From: Lachnospiraceae bacterium
GTDB lineage: Bacteria > Bacillota > Clostridia > Lachnospirales > Lachnospiraceae
Direction of reading: 5' to 3'
Length of the DNA: 51,201 nt
Assembly (NCBI GenBank): GCA_016281385.1
Contig: JAEEIN010000068.1
Location: forward strand, 1 to 51,201
A program made the position numbers and the translations under genes. Numbering within the stretch: the first letter of the stretch is position 1; every line of letters starts with the position of its first letter. The notes below the pieces were generated by a model that was not told where the DNA came from, searched no databases, and saw only the letters and a program-made list of their open reading frames with translations. Positions 1 to 8,480 of the stretch are shown one piece after another.

Positions 1-570
1 AACATCTATGCAAAGAAGCTGCCTCAGGATCTGCTTTCCAAAGTCATCGATGTTGTTGTAAGATCCGGCATTCATGTCCATGCCTATACCGACACGGAGA
101 TTGTGGGTATGAAGGAGGACGAGGAGCTCATCTACTACATGAAGCGAATCCACATGCCCTTTATCAAAACCGATGATATTGGCGCATATTTAAAGGACGG
201 GTCCTACAAGGTTCAGATCATCCACTTAACGGACAAAAAACGTCTTGAAGCTTTAAGGGAGGAACTCAGAAAGCATTTCGATCCCGAGGTCGAGATCTTC
301 TTTACCAACAACCACTATCTGGAGGTTTTCCCGAAAGGGGTAAGCAAGGGAAAGGCGATCCTCACTCTCACGGATCATCTCGGCTTTGACCGTGCCAACA
401 CCTTCGCAGCAGGTGATGCGGAAAACGACATTTCCATGATAAAAGCCGCCGCCACGGGTATTGCCATGGCAAACGGCGATGAAGAAGTAAAAGCCGCCGC
501 AGATGTGGTAACCAAAGAAACCAACGACCGCGACGGCCTTATAGAGATCATAGATAAATATTTTCTTTAA
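1..570 (+). CDS. Cof-type HAD-superfamily phosphatase, 3' part
   Basis: The reading frame is open from the first base of the window, so the 5' end of the gene lies outside; the ATG at 103 is internal. The visible 189 residues are the C-terminal half of a Cof/YidA-like haloacid dehalogenase hydrolase. The conserved Lys of motif III sits in GVSKGKAI, and motif IV, which binds Mg2+, is GDAENDISMI followed by the typical GIAMANGDEEVKAAAD stretch. Such enzymes dephosphorylate small sugar or nucleotide phosphates in the cytoplasm; the substrate cannot be read from sequence. Its TAA stop at 568-570 overlaps the stop codon of the convergent acyltransferase gene. Confidence 0.9.
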   Translation, partial: NIYAKKLPQDLLSKVIDVVVRSGIHVHAYTDTEIVGMKEDEELIYYMKRIHMPFIKTDDIGAYLKDGSYKVQIIHLTDKKRLEALREELRKHFDPEVEIFFTNNHYLEVFPKGVSKGKAILTLTDHLGFDRANTFAAGDAENDISMIKAAATGIAMANGDEEVKAAADVVTKETNDRDGLIEIIDKYFL

Positions 571-1616
571 TCATTCTCAACCAGCATTCTCGTCCATCTG
601 CAGGGGATAAGGGATATCAAAAGCGCTACCAGATAGCAGATGACATAGGTGATGACACAGTCCATAAAGGAATATGTCTCGATAAATGTCATCCATCCCC
701 TGTGGCTGATGAAATAGTGAAGCAGCGCGGAAATAAGCCTGTGCATACAGAAAACTCCGAGTGCATGCTTCGTAAGGACTCGAATGACTTTCAGTACTAT
801 ATCGGGTAATTTCTCAAGGGGCGGAGCCGCAAAAAGAAGGATCAGCGCAGCCGCCAGTACTATTCTTTTTACACCCGCAAATCCAAGACCGGTTATATCG
901 GTAAATACCGCATAATATCTTAAAAGAACGATCACTGCGAGAGAAAGGATCATGGTTACGACCCACCATTTTCGCGTCTTTTCCATCGCTCCGTAAAATG
1001 CCAGCAGAAATCCCACCGCTGCAAGGGGGAACATCTCCGTAAGTTCACCGACACAGCCTGCGATCTCGGCTCTGAAACCGGAACCGATGACAATACCCAT
1101 GTACTGCATCGCAAGTGCCGCAGCCATGATCACGATAAAGATCACGTTGTGGAACTTTGAAGCGATAAGGATAACGAGCATAAAGAAAAGGGTTATGGCC
1201 AGGCGGTTTACAAAGTACCACATCACCTGGTTAAGATAAGGGCTGTTGCCCGTTGCGATCTGCAGTACAAGATCCTTTATCTTAAGCTCGTAACCGGGAT
1301 AAAGAGCCTCCTCAAGGACTTTGTAAAAGCCCCAGTAGATGACTGCCCATCCCACTAAGGGAACGATCATCTTAAGTATGGTTTCCCAGATACCGTTTGA
1401 TTTGTCACTCTTAAGCTGCTTCTCCGAAATGATGAACTCCGCCATCATAAAGACGGGGATCGCCATCCCGCTTAAGAAACTGATCCAGCCGTAAACGCCG
1501 GATGTTTTTACATTTATTTCCCACAAGTATCCAACCACCATTTCAAATGACATGATCGCCATAAGAATTGACAGTCCCGGATTGTGGGGCTTTGCACTTT
1601 CTTTACCCTTTGCCAT
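567..1616 (-). CDS. Membrane acyltransferase, acyltransferase-3-like
   Basis: A 349-residue protein made almost entirely of hydrophobic helices; I count about ten likely membrane segments. The overall layout, a short charged N-terminus, a first helix containing the polar VGYLWEIN region, and alternating helices with short loops, fits the acyltransferase-3 (OafA/WecH-like) family that acylates sugars or wall polymers. The usual catalytic His of the first helix is not obvious, so the assignment rests on topology and general resemblance. It is the last gene of the minus-strand group DUF815 ATPase-maf-small acidic protein-acyltransferase, 7 bp after the small gene. It could also be another polytopic membrane enzyme. 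Confidence 0.6.
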   Translation of the reverse strand: MAKGKESAKPHNPGLSILMAIMSFEMVVGYLWEINVKTSGVYGWISFLSGMAIPVFMMAEFIISEKQLKSDKSNGIWETILKMIVPLVGWAVIYWGFYKVLEEALYPGYELKIKDLVLQIATGNSPYLNQVMWYFVNRLAITLFFMLVILIASKFHNVIFIVIMAAALAMQYMGIVIGSGFRAEIAGCVGELTEMFPLAAVGFLLAFYGAMEKTRKWWVVTMILSLAVIVLLRYYAVFTDITGLGFAGVKRIVLAAALILLFAAPPLEKLPDIVLKVIRVLTKHALGVFCMHRLISALLHYFISHRGWMTFIETYSFMDCVITYVICYLVALLISLIPCRWTRMLVEND

Positions 1617-1623
1617 TTCCTAA

Positions 1624-1881
1624 TTAAGCCTCTACGATAAGATACCTTCCGTCTCCGATATCGAAAACTTCGGCTTCTTCAAGAAGTTCCTCCTCAGAGT
1701 CCTCCTCTATATCGATACCTGCCTCCTCGAAATATTCGACTACACCCTCAATACCATCCACAACGTAAGCCTCGCTGTCCTCAAGGAATTCCCTTGCCTC
1801 TTCCATCGTGCTTGCTACTTCTTCCGGAAACAACTGTAACTGATTGTCCAGAAAGCAGCTGACAACTTTGTCATCAAACAT
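1624..1881 (-). CDS. Small acidic protein of unknown function
   Basis: An 85-residue, strongly acidic protein with many Glu and Asp residues and almost no basic ones. It has no signal peptide and no membrane segment. The ATG is preceded by a good ribosome binding site (GGAGGG) that lies within the last codons of and just after maf, which implies translational coupling. I do not recognise the family. Its place between maf and a membrane acyltransferase gives no firm functional clue. The clean Shine-Dalgarno sequence and tight packing make it a real gene. Confidence 0.75.
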   Translation of the reverse strand: MFDDKVVSCFLDNQLQLFPEEVASTMEEAREFLEDSEAYVVDGIEGVVEYFEEAGIDIEEDSEEELLEEAEVFDIGDGRYLIVEA

Positions 1882-1882
1882 A

Positions 1883-2491
1883 CTACACCCTCCAAATCCA
1901 GTTCCTTGTTTTTAGTTCCTTATAAAGCTTTGCGACGGGAAGACCAACCACGTTTGAGTAGTCTCCGTCGATCTTTGTGATGTATTTTGCAAACTTACCC
2001 TGTATTGCGTAAGCTCCTGCCTTGTCCATGGGCTCACCGGTCAAAACATAATCCTCGATCTCAGCTTCTGACAGTTCCGAAACAAAAACCTTTGTTTCCT
2101 CCTCAAAGGAAAATGAACTTATGTCAACCGAATCATCATTCTTCTTAACAAGCTTCATGACGCTGACACCTGTAATTACTTCATGTGACCTGCCCGAAAG
2201 TTTCCGGATCATTGCCTTGGCTTCATCTGGGCTTCCCGGCTTTCCGAGATGCTCGTTCCCCAGAAAAACAAGGGTATCCGCCGCGATGAGATAAGTTTCT
2301 TCATCGATCTCCGACATCACCTTTTTACACACATCTTCGGCCTTCATCATCGAAAGCTCCCTTACTATATCACAGGGTTGTGTCTTTTCGGTGACTTCCT
2401 CGCAGTCACTTACGATTATATCATATTTAAGTCCCATATTGGAAAGAAGCTCCTTCCGTCTTGGAGAACCCGAAGCAAGAATTATGCGCAT
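1883..2491 (-). CDS. maf: Maf-like nucleoside triphosphate pyrophosphatase
   Basis: Maf proteins hydrolyse non-canonical or canonical nucleoside triphosphates to monophosphates and affect septum formation. The N-terminal signature ASGSPRRKELL, the catalytic AADTLV motif, KAGAYAIQGKF and the C-terminal YSNVVGLP motif are all present. I place the start at the ATG at 2491; an in-frame extension to 2515 would add eight unconserved residues and run back into the preceding DUF815 gene, which stops at 2493. The protein is then about 202 residues, the normal family size. It is co-transcribed with the ATPase upstream and the small acidic gene downstream. Confidence 0.93.
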   Translation of the reverse strand: MRIILASGSPRRKELLSNMGLKYDIIVSDCEEVTEKTQPCDIVRELSMMKAEDVCKKVMSEIDEETYLIAADTLVFLGNEHLGKPGSPDEAKAMIRKLSGRSHEVITGVSVMKLVKKNDDSVDISSFSFEEETKVFVSELSEAEIEDYVLTGEPMDKAGAYAIQGKFAKYITKIDGDYSNVVGLPVAKLYKELKTRNWIWRV

Positions 2492-2492
2492 A

Positions 2493-3788
2493 TTACCTGA
2501 TACCGGTGCCCACAAGATAATCTATGAACTGTCTTGCCGCGCGGCCCGATCTTCCTCCGTGCTTTATTTCCCACTGGTTTGCCAAAAGAAGAAGCCTGTC
2601 CTTATCCATGTCGACTCCCGCCCTTTCGGCAAGTTCCAGTACAATGTTGTTATATTCCTTCTTATCCGGATTTCCGAAGTAGATGGTGACACCGAAGCGG
2701 TTGTATAAAGAAAGCTTCTCCTGCATGGTATCTCCAAAATGTACCTCGTCCTCCTTGCGGTTCTCGCCTCTCTCGGAAAACTTCTCGTTTACCAGATGAC
2801 GACGGTTTGAGGTTGCGTAGATAAGCACGTTTCCGGGACTCTTTTCAAGTCCGCCCTCGATCACTGCCTTTAAATACTTGTATTCGGTTTCGAAGGTCTC
2901 GAAACTGAGATCGTCCATATAAAGAATGAACTTGTAATTACGGTTCTTTATCTGAGCGATGACATCGTTTAAGTCCTTGAACTGATGCTTGTAAACCTCG
3001 ATAACACGAAGACCGTCCTCGTAATATTTGTTCGCAATGGCCTTGATGCTTGAACTCTTTCCCGTTCCCGCGTCACCGAATAACAGACAGTTATTTGCGA
3101 CACGGCCGGCCACAAAGGCTTCCGTATTGTCCGTAAGCTGCTTCTTTGCATCCTCATAGCCCACAAGATCATCGAGGTTCACATGAGCGATGTTTGTAAT
3201 GGGGATTATCTCCGCACCATCATCCGTGTGCTCAATTCTGAATGCTTTATGTAAACCAAATCGTCCCACACCGTAATCCTTGTAGAACTCGGTCAGAGTC
3301 TGCTTCATTTCCTCGGGAGAAGAATTCTCGTTGAATCTCTCCGCAAGCTCCACGATACGTTTGCAGATCCTGGTGTTATAAACCTTACTCTCCCGCTTTG
3401 AAGCCTTGTAATCAAGGGCAAGGGAGAAATCGTTTATCTCAAGGGTCTCAACCATATCCGTAAAGTCATAGTCGTAAAGTTCCTTAAGGATCACCATGTC
3501 ATGTAAGACCGCATCGTTAATGGAGCCTTCCACCTCGCCCACGATCTCGCAGGCCATGGAGTAGGAATTCTCGTTGTTGACCAGGAGATTGGATAAATAG
3601 CAATGCCAGAGGTTACCGTAAAAGCCGTACTTTCCGGCAAGCTCAAGCAGTTCATGGAAACACTTATAAAAAAGCGACTGAAGCTTATCCGAGCCTTCCG
3701 ACATGTAATTCTCCATCAGATAGACCATGTCGTTTAAAAGCTCGCCGTCTTCAAAATCCCTGTAAACAATGAGTTCCTGTTCGCGCAT
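2493..3788 (-). CDS. DUF815 family AAA+ ATPase
   Basis: A 431-residue cytoplasmic ATPase. The C-terminal half has a Walker A loop (GDAGTGKSS, near residue 240), a Walker B motif (ILYMDDLSFE) and a sensor-like segment (LIYATSNRRHLV), the layout of DUF815 proteins, which are AAA+ ATPases of unknown function. The N-terminal 200 residues are helical and lack known motifs. The start is supported by a GGGAGAA site. It begins the operon leading to maf, the small acidic protein and the acyltransferase. The short divergent intergenic region to the DUF5050 gene must hold its promoter. Confidence 0.85.
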   Translation of the reverse strand: MREQELIVYRDFEDGELLNDMVYLMENYMSEGSDKLQSLFYKCFHELLELAGKYGFYGNLWHCYLSNLLVNNENSYSMACEIVGEVEGSINDAVLHDMVILKELYDYDFTDMVETLEINDFSLALDYKASKRESKVYNTRICKRIVELAERFNENSSPEEMKQTLTEFYKDYGVGRFGLHKAFRIEHTDDGAEIIPITNIAHVNLDDLVGYEDAKKQLTDNTEAFVAGRVANNCLLFGDAGTGKSSSIKAIANKYYEDGLRVIEVYKHQFKDLNDVIAQIKNRNYKFILYMDDLSFETFETEYKYLKAVIEGGLEKSPGNVLIYATSNRRHLVNEKFSERGENRKEDEVHFGDTMQEKLSLYNRFGVTIYFGNPDKKEYNNIVLELAERAGVDMDKDRLLLLANQWEIKHGGRSGRAARQFIDYLVGTGIR

Positions 3789-3836
3789 TTTATTCTCCCG
3801 TTCTTTTGGTCTTTACGATTTTATAACAATACAAAG

Positions 3837-3865
3837 TTGATAGCAAGGCGCGTATTGATTATAAT
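3837..3865 (+). promoter_or_regulatory. Sigma-A promoter for the DUF5050 gene
   Basis: TTGATA (3837-3842), a 17-bp spacer and a perfect TATAAT (3860-3865) lie 40 bp upstream of the ATG at 3905. This is close to the vegetative consensus. Confidence 0.75.
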
Positions 3866-3904
3866 TGATTTATTAAGAAAACATTCAGAAACTGTGAGGC
3901 GCTT

Positions 3905-4954
3905 ATGTCAAATAAATTAAAAGGCTTAATCGTCACCCTGGTCCTGCTTCTGCTCTTTGGCGGCGCAGTTACGGCCTCGGTCATCAAAACAAACAGCTCA
4001 AAAGTTCCCGACGGAATCATCGGAAATACCCCGGGTAACCTAAACAACAAGGGGCTCTTCTGTGAATATGAAGGAGTTGTTTATTTTGCCAATCCCTACG
4101 ACATGAATTTCCTCTATTCCATGACACCTCAGGGTACGGATATCAAACGTCTCTGTGACACAAGTGTCGAGTATATCAATGCCGGCGGCAAGTACGTTTT
4201 CTTCTACGGAAAGCCCAATCAGACGACCACCGGTCTCGGAAGCGTTGTTTCAAAGCCCGGCATGTACCGTGCAGACAAGAAGAATGGTGAGCACTTAAAG
4301 GCCCTTACCAAGGACGTTTCCCGAAGCATGGTCCTTGTGGGAAACAAAATGTACTACCAGCATTATACCGAGAAGACGGGCACCACTTTTGCGGTGATGG
4401 ATATGACCAAGCTTGAATCCACCGAGCTTCTGGATCATATGATAAATCCCGCCTGCTACTATCAGGGCGGAATCTTCTATAACGGTATGTATAAGGATCA
4501 TTACCTCTATCGTTACGATATAGCCACCGGCACTGAATCCGTGATCTGGCAGGGCAATATCTGGAATCCCATCTACGACGGAAGCTACGTCTACTACATG
4601 GACGTATTAAACGACTACAGGCTCTGCCGCTACTCCATCACCAACAACACGATCGAGATCTTAACCGAGGATCGCATCGATTTCTTCAACCTCTACGGCG
4701 ACATCATCTACTATCAGGTGAGCTCGCAAAAAGAACCCGCCCTTAAGAGAATGAGGGCCGACGGTTCGGAGAAGGTGACCGTGGCAAACGGTGTATTTAC
4801 CGGCATCAATGTCACCTCAACCTACACCTATTTCACAGAATTCGGAAACGATGTTCCCCTCTACCGCACTCCCACCTACGGCGCTCCCGATGTAACGGAA
4901 TTCACCGCCGCAAGGGATGCGGCCTTAAATGCCTACAAACCGAAGAAAAAATGA
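3905..4954 (+). CDS. DUF5050 domain protein, membrane-anchored beta-propeller-like
   Basis: The 349-residue protein has an N-terminal hydrophobic segment (about residues 7-27) that acts as a signal anchor, followed by an extracytoplasmic domain with repeated beta-strand units of the type YYxxxxxxxxLYRYDxxTGxE, as in DUF5050 and related prolow-density-lipoprotein-receptor-like propellers. Function is unknown; these proteins are common in Clostridia and may sense or bind ligands at the cell surface. The C-terminus ends in KPKKK. The gene stands alone with its own promoter (3837-3865) and a GAGG ribosome binding site, and its stop codon directly abuts that of the convergent folB-folK gene. Confidence 0.8.
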   Translation: MSNKLKGLIVTLVLLLLFGGAVTASVIKTNSSKVPDGIIGNTPGNLNNKGLFCEYEGVVYFANPYDMNFLYSMTPQGTDIKRLCDTSVEYINAGGKYVFFYGKPNQTTTGLGSVVSKPGMYRADKKNGEHLKALTKDVSRSMVLVGNKMYYQHYTEKTGTTFAVMDMTKLESTELLDHMINPACYYQGGIFYNGMYKDHYLYRYDIATGTESVIWQGNIWNPIYDGSYVYYMDVLNDYRLCRYSITNNTIEILTEDRIDFFNLYGDIIYYQVSSQKEPALKRMRADGSEKVTVANGVFTGINVTSTYTYFTEFGNDVPLYRTPTYGAPDVTEFTAARDAALNAYKPKKK

Positions 4955-5779
4955 TCAGCCTTCACGGGCTTTCAGATCTTTAAGCATCTCCCCTGCAGTT
5001 TTCCCGTTTACGGGATGACGTTTGCAGGGGTCTGTTTTTTCAAGGGGTTCAAGTACAAAGGCGCGGTTACACATGTCTGCGTGGGGAATGGTAAGTTCCT
5101 CCGTCTCCATAAAGATATCGTCATAATATATGATATCAAGGTCAAGGGTTCTGGGTCCCCACTTTATCGTGCGTTCACGATCCTGTCCCGCTTCCACTTT
5201 GTGAAGTCTTTCAAGCAGTTCTTCCGGAGACATAAGGGTACGTGCTTTCCACATACCGTTTAAGAAATCCGGCTGATCCGTGTAACCGTAAGGCTTTGTG
5301 GTTATAAGGTCGGAGCCTTTGATAAAGTCTATGTCTTCTGCAGAGAAAAGGTCCATCTTTCCTGCCTCGATTATCTCTCTCGAATCTCCGATGTTTGAGC
5401 CCACGGCGATAAAGACCTCATGCCACCTTCTGGTAATGGTGACATTGACGTCGGAAAAAGGATGCTCGAGTGGAGCCGAAGGCTTGTGGACGGTAACCGT
5501 GATCTCTTCTGCCTGTCTGAATTTAAGAAGAAGCTTCTCCGCAAGATCCTCTGCAACGCATTCTATCAGGTTCTTCGGATCCTTATCGAATATTTTACAG
5601 ATATAGTCCGCTGCATCCGCATAGTTAAGAGTCAGGGAAAGATTGTCATTCTTTCCGGCCTTTCTTGTGTCGACCTTAAATGTTATGTCAACCCAGAATT
5701 CCTGGCCTTTTTCTTTTTCCTGAGGTAAAACACCGTGATGACCGTAAAGCCTGAGTCCTGTGAGCTTAATTTCGTCCAT
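4955..5779 (-). CDS. folK: Bifunctional dihydroneopterin aldolase / HPPK (FolB-FolK fusion)
   Basis: About 274 residues in two domains. Residues 1-115 are dihydroneopterin aldolase (LTGLRLYGHHGVLPQEK, then NYADAADYI); residues about 118-270 are 6-hydroxymethyl-7,8-dihydropterin pyrophosphokinase (FIAVGSNIGDS at its start, then RTLDLDIIYYDD and IPHADMCNRAFVLEPL). The two activities are consecutive steps of folate synthesis. I chose the ATG at 5779 because GGAGGCAG lies 7 bp before it; a seven-residue extension to 5800 is possible but not conserved. It overlaps the end of folP by 14 nt. Such fusions are frequent in Clostridia. Confidence 0.93.
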   Translation of the reverse strand: MDEIKLTGLRLYGHHGVLPQEKEKGQEFWVDITFKVDTRKAGKNDNLSLTLNYADAADYICKIFDKDPKNLIECVAEDLAEKLLLKFRQAEEITVTVHKPSAPLEHPFSDVNVTITRRWHEVFIAVGSNIGDSREIIEAGKMDLFSAEDIDFIKGSDLITTKPYGYTDQPDFLNGMWKARTLMSPEELLERLHKVEAGQDRERTIKWGPRTLDLDIIYYDDIFMETEELTIPHADMCNRAFVLEPLEKTDPCKRHPVNGKTAGEMLKDLKAREG

Positions 5780-6575
5780 ATACTGCCTCCAGCATGTCAA
5801 TAACGCGTTTGTTTGCCTTTATGTCGTGAACCCTTACGAAAGATGCGCGCTTTTCAACTGCAAGAGCCGTGAGCGCCAATGTTCCCTCAAGACGGTCGTC
5901 GGAAGGAAGGTTAAGGGTGTTTCCGATAACGGATTTGCGGCTTACGCCCAGTAACCAGGGAAGGCCTAATGAATTAAGCATCTCCATGTTGTTAAGGACT
6001 TCCAGATTCTCTTTCGTGGTCTTTGCAAAACCTATTCCCGGATCCATTATTATCTTATTTTCGGATATGCCTGCATCCAACGCAAGCTTGATGCACATTG
6101 CAAGGTCGGAACAAAGATCGTCCATGAGGTTGTCGTATTTATCCTCGAGACGGTTGTGCATAAGACAGCAGGCAACCCCGCCGCGGGCGATAACGCCTGC
6201 CATGCCCGGATCCTTCTTAAGTCCCCAGATATCATTGATAAGGTCCGCTCCCGCCTTTACGGAAGCCTCCGCAACAACGGCTTTCTGAGTGTCTACTGAA
6301 ATTGGAATGTCAAAACGTGCTTTCACGGCTTCAACTAAGGGAATCACCCTTGCGATCTCCTCGTCGGCTGAGACAGGTTCGTAGCCGGGCCTGGTGGACT
6401 CGCCGCCTATGTCAAGGATGTGCATGCCCTCGCTTATCATCTCTTCCACATGCTTAAGGGCCGCATCCTTTTCAAGAAATTTCCCTCCGTCAGAAAAGGA
6501 ATCCTTTGTCACATTAAGGATTCCCATTATATACGTATGATTCTTTGTATCAAATTCTTTATTACCTATCAGCAT
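5766..6575 (-). CDS. folP: Dihydropteroate synthase
   Basis: DHPS joins 6-hydroxymethyl-dihydropterin pyrophosphate and p-aminobenzoate to give dihydropteroate; it is the sulfonamide target. The pterin-binding signatures MGILNVTKDSFSDGG and ILDIGGESTRPG are present, as are DLINDIWG, DPGIGFAKT and the closing VRVHDIKA. Length is 269 residues, normal for the family. The start is supported by a GAGGGG site. The gene lies between folE and folBK in the folate operon and overlaps folBK. Confidence 0.95.
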   Translation of the reverse strand: MLIGNKEFDTKNHTYIMGILNVTKDSFSDGGKFLEKDAALKHVEEMISEGMHILDIGGESTRPGYEPVSADEEIARVIPLVEAVKARFDIPISVDTQKAVVAEASVKAGADLINDIWGLKKDPGMAGVIARGGVACCLMHNRLEDKYDNLMDDLCSDLAMCIKLALDAGISENKIIMDPGIGFAKTTKENLEVLNNMEMLNSLGLPWLLGVSRKSVIGNTLNLPSDDRLEGTLALTALAVEKRASFVRVHDIKANKRVIDMLEAVYGRN

Positions 6576-6631
6576 TTCCCCTCATTAAGGCGCAACCGGT
6601 GCGCCCGCCGCGATAAACGGCTTTCCTCCCG

Positions 6632-7189
6632 TTATTTTCCAAGTACCTTAAAGAACTTATTCTGAAGTCTGTCGTTTTCTGCAAATGCTCCCCTTGTCGC
6701 AACGGTCTGGGTGATGCTGCCGGGCTTCTTGATTCCGCGCATGGACATGCACATATGCTCAGCCTCAACAACAACCATAACTCCCTTGGGAGCGATATGC
6801 TCGTTTATGGCATCTGCGATCTGGGAAGTCATCTTCTCCTGGATCTGAAGCCTTCTTGCATAAACCTCAACGATACGTGCAAGCTTGCTTATGCCAACAA
6901 CCTCGCCGTTTGGAATGTATGCGATATGAACTTTGCCGTAAAAAGGAAGCATATGATGCTCGCACATGGAATAGAAGGTGATGTCCTTCTCGATCACCAT
7001 CTCACTGTTCTCAACGGTGAAGCGCTTGCTTAAGATTTCCTTTGGATCCATCTCATAGCCTGCGAAAAGTTCGTTGTACATCCTGGCGATGCGGTCGGGA
7101 GTTTCAAGTAAGCCTTCCCTTGAGCCCTCCTCACCCATTCCTTCGATCAAAAGCTTAATTCCTTCCTTTATCTTCTCTTCATTTATCAT
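6632..7189 (-). CDS. folE: GTP cyclohydrolase I
   Basis: FolE converts GTP to 7,8-dihydroneopterin triphosphate, the first step of pterin synthesis. The zinc and active-site residues are visible: [11 protein letters not shown] near residue 75, [20 protein letters not shown], the RRLQIQE segment, and [10 protein letters not shown] with the second zinc Cys. The protein has 185 residues, the usual length. Its start overlaps the end of folC by 11 nt. A 56-bp gap separates it from folP. Confidence 0.96.
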   Translation of the reverse strand: MINEEKIKEGIKLLIEGMGEEGSREGLLETPDRIARMYNELFAGYEMDPKEILSKRFTVENSEMVIEKDITFYSMCEHHMLPFYGKVHIAYIPNGEVVGISKLARIVEVYARRLQIQEKMTSQIADAINEHIAPKGVMVVVEAEHMCMSMRGIKKPGSITQTVATRGAFAENDRLQNKFFKVLGK

Positions 7190-8480
7190 CTTTACCGTGT
7201 CTGTCCTTCTTTATTTCATTCTTATGCTCCACGATCTCCTTAACCCTTGATAAATGGGAAAGAGAACCGAAGCTTATTATCACAGTATCATTATCGGCCA
7301 ACATCAAAGAAAGTTCCACCGCTTCATCGATGCTGTCCGCCGCCGTAACATTGGGATTGACCTCGCTTACGGCCTTAGCCAGTTCATAGCCCGGAAGTCC
7401 CCTCCGCCTGTTGGGGCTCGTGCAGGTGATGACCTGCCATGCGGCACTGACTGTATTATTGATTACTTTACCATATTCTTTGTCCTTTAGCACACAAATT
7501 ATGTAGATAATTTTCTTATCTTTAAAGTATAAGGACACATTATCCCGAAAAACAAGGGACGCAGGCTCATTGTGGGCTCCGTCGATGACAAATACGGGCT
7601 TCTTTGAGATAACTTCGAATCTCCCCGGCATTGTGGTTGACATAAGTCCTTTCGCATATGCTGATGCCTTTATCTTAAAGCCCCTCTCCTCCAGTGCCTT
7701 CACAGCTTCAATGGCATTGATGGCGTTTTGAGGCTGATTGGTTCCAAGAAGGGTGATCTTAAGGCCCTTGAGCTCTTTATAATCAAAAGCGGTTCCAGAA
7801 AGACTGAACCTTGACTTTGTTATCATAGCGGGATCTGCAATGGTTACCTTTGAGCCCAGCCCGTCTGCAAGTTTACATAATGTTTCTTTAACAACGGTAT
7901 CGTTATCTCCGCTCACAACCACTGAAGATCCGGGCTTTATGATGCCGCCCTTTGTGGCAGCGATCTTTTCAAGGGTATCCCCCAGATACTGCATGTGGTC
8001 CATTCCTATGGAAGTAAATACAGCAACCTCCGTATTCTTTACCACATTTGTGGCATCAAGCTCTCCGCCCATTCCGCATTCCAGGACAACGAAGTCGCAT
8101 TCTTTTTCTTTAAAATACAAAAACGCCAGAGCCGTTTCCAGCTCAAAGCGTGTGAATTTAAGACCTGTTTCGGCTATAGTCCCGATCAGGTTTACATAAT
8201 TTTCTTTTGATATATTGCGTCCGTTGACGCTGATGATCTCCCGCTCCTCAAAAACCGCCGGGGAAGAATAAACTCCCACTCTGTAACCGGAAGCACGAAG
8301 GATGCCTGCTATGAAGGCAGAAGTTGAGCCCTTGCCGTTCGTTCCGGCAACATGAATAAACCTGAGGGCGGATTCGGGATTTCCCAATGCATCGCAAAGA
8401 TCTGTTATGGAACCCAGCCCCGGTTTGATGCCTCTGTTATTCAGTTGCTCCAGATACTCCCTTGTTTCTTCGTAATTCAT
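7179..8480 (-). CDS. folC: Folylpolyglutamate synthase / dihydrofolate synthase
   Basis: A Mur-ligase-type ATP-dependent enzyme of 433 residues that adds Glu to dihydropteroate and extends the folate glutamate tail. It has the P-loop region [16 protein letters not shown] (near residue 40), the family motif [28 protein letters not shown] and the [10 protein letters not shown] strand of the C-terminal domain. The start at 8480 ([10 protein letters not shown]) matches the family N-terminus, so the 44-nt overlap with the upstream MATE gene appears real. Confidence 0.95.
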   Translation of the reverse strand: MNYEETREYLEQLNNRGIKPGLGSITDLCDALGNPESALRFIHVAGTNGKGSTSAFIAGILRASGYRVGVYSSPAVFEEREIISVNGRNISKENYVNLIGTIAETGLKFTRFELETALAFLYFKEKECDFVVLECGMGGELDATNVVKNTEVAVFTSIGMDHMQYLGDTLEKIAATKGGIIKPGSSVVVSGDNDTVVKETLCKLADGLGSKVTIADPAMITKSRFSLSGTAFDYKELKGLKITLLGTNQPQNAINAIEAVKALEERGFKIKASAYAKGLMSTTMPGRFEVISKKPVFVIDGAHNEPASLVFRDNVSLYFKDKKIIYIICVLKDKEYGKVINNTVSAAWQVITCTSPNRRRGLPGYELAKAVSEVNPNVTAADSIDEAVELSLMLADNDTVIISFGSLSHLSRVKEIVEHKNEIKKDRHGKDDK

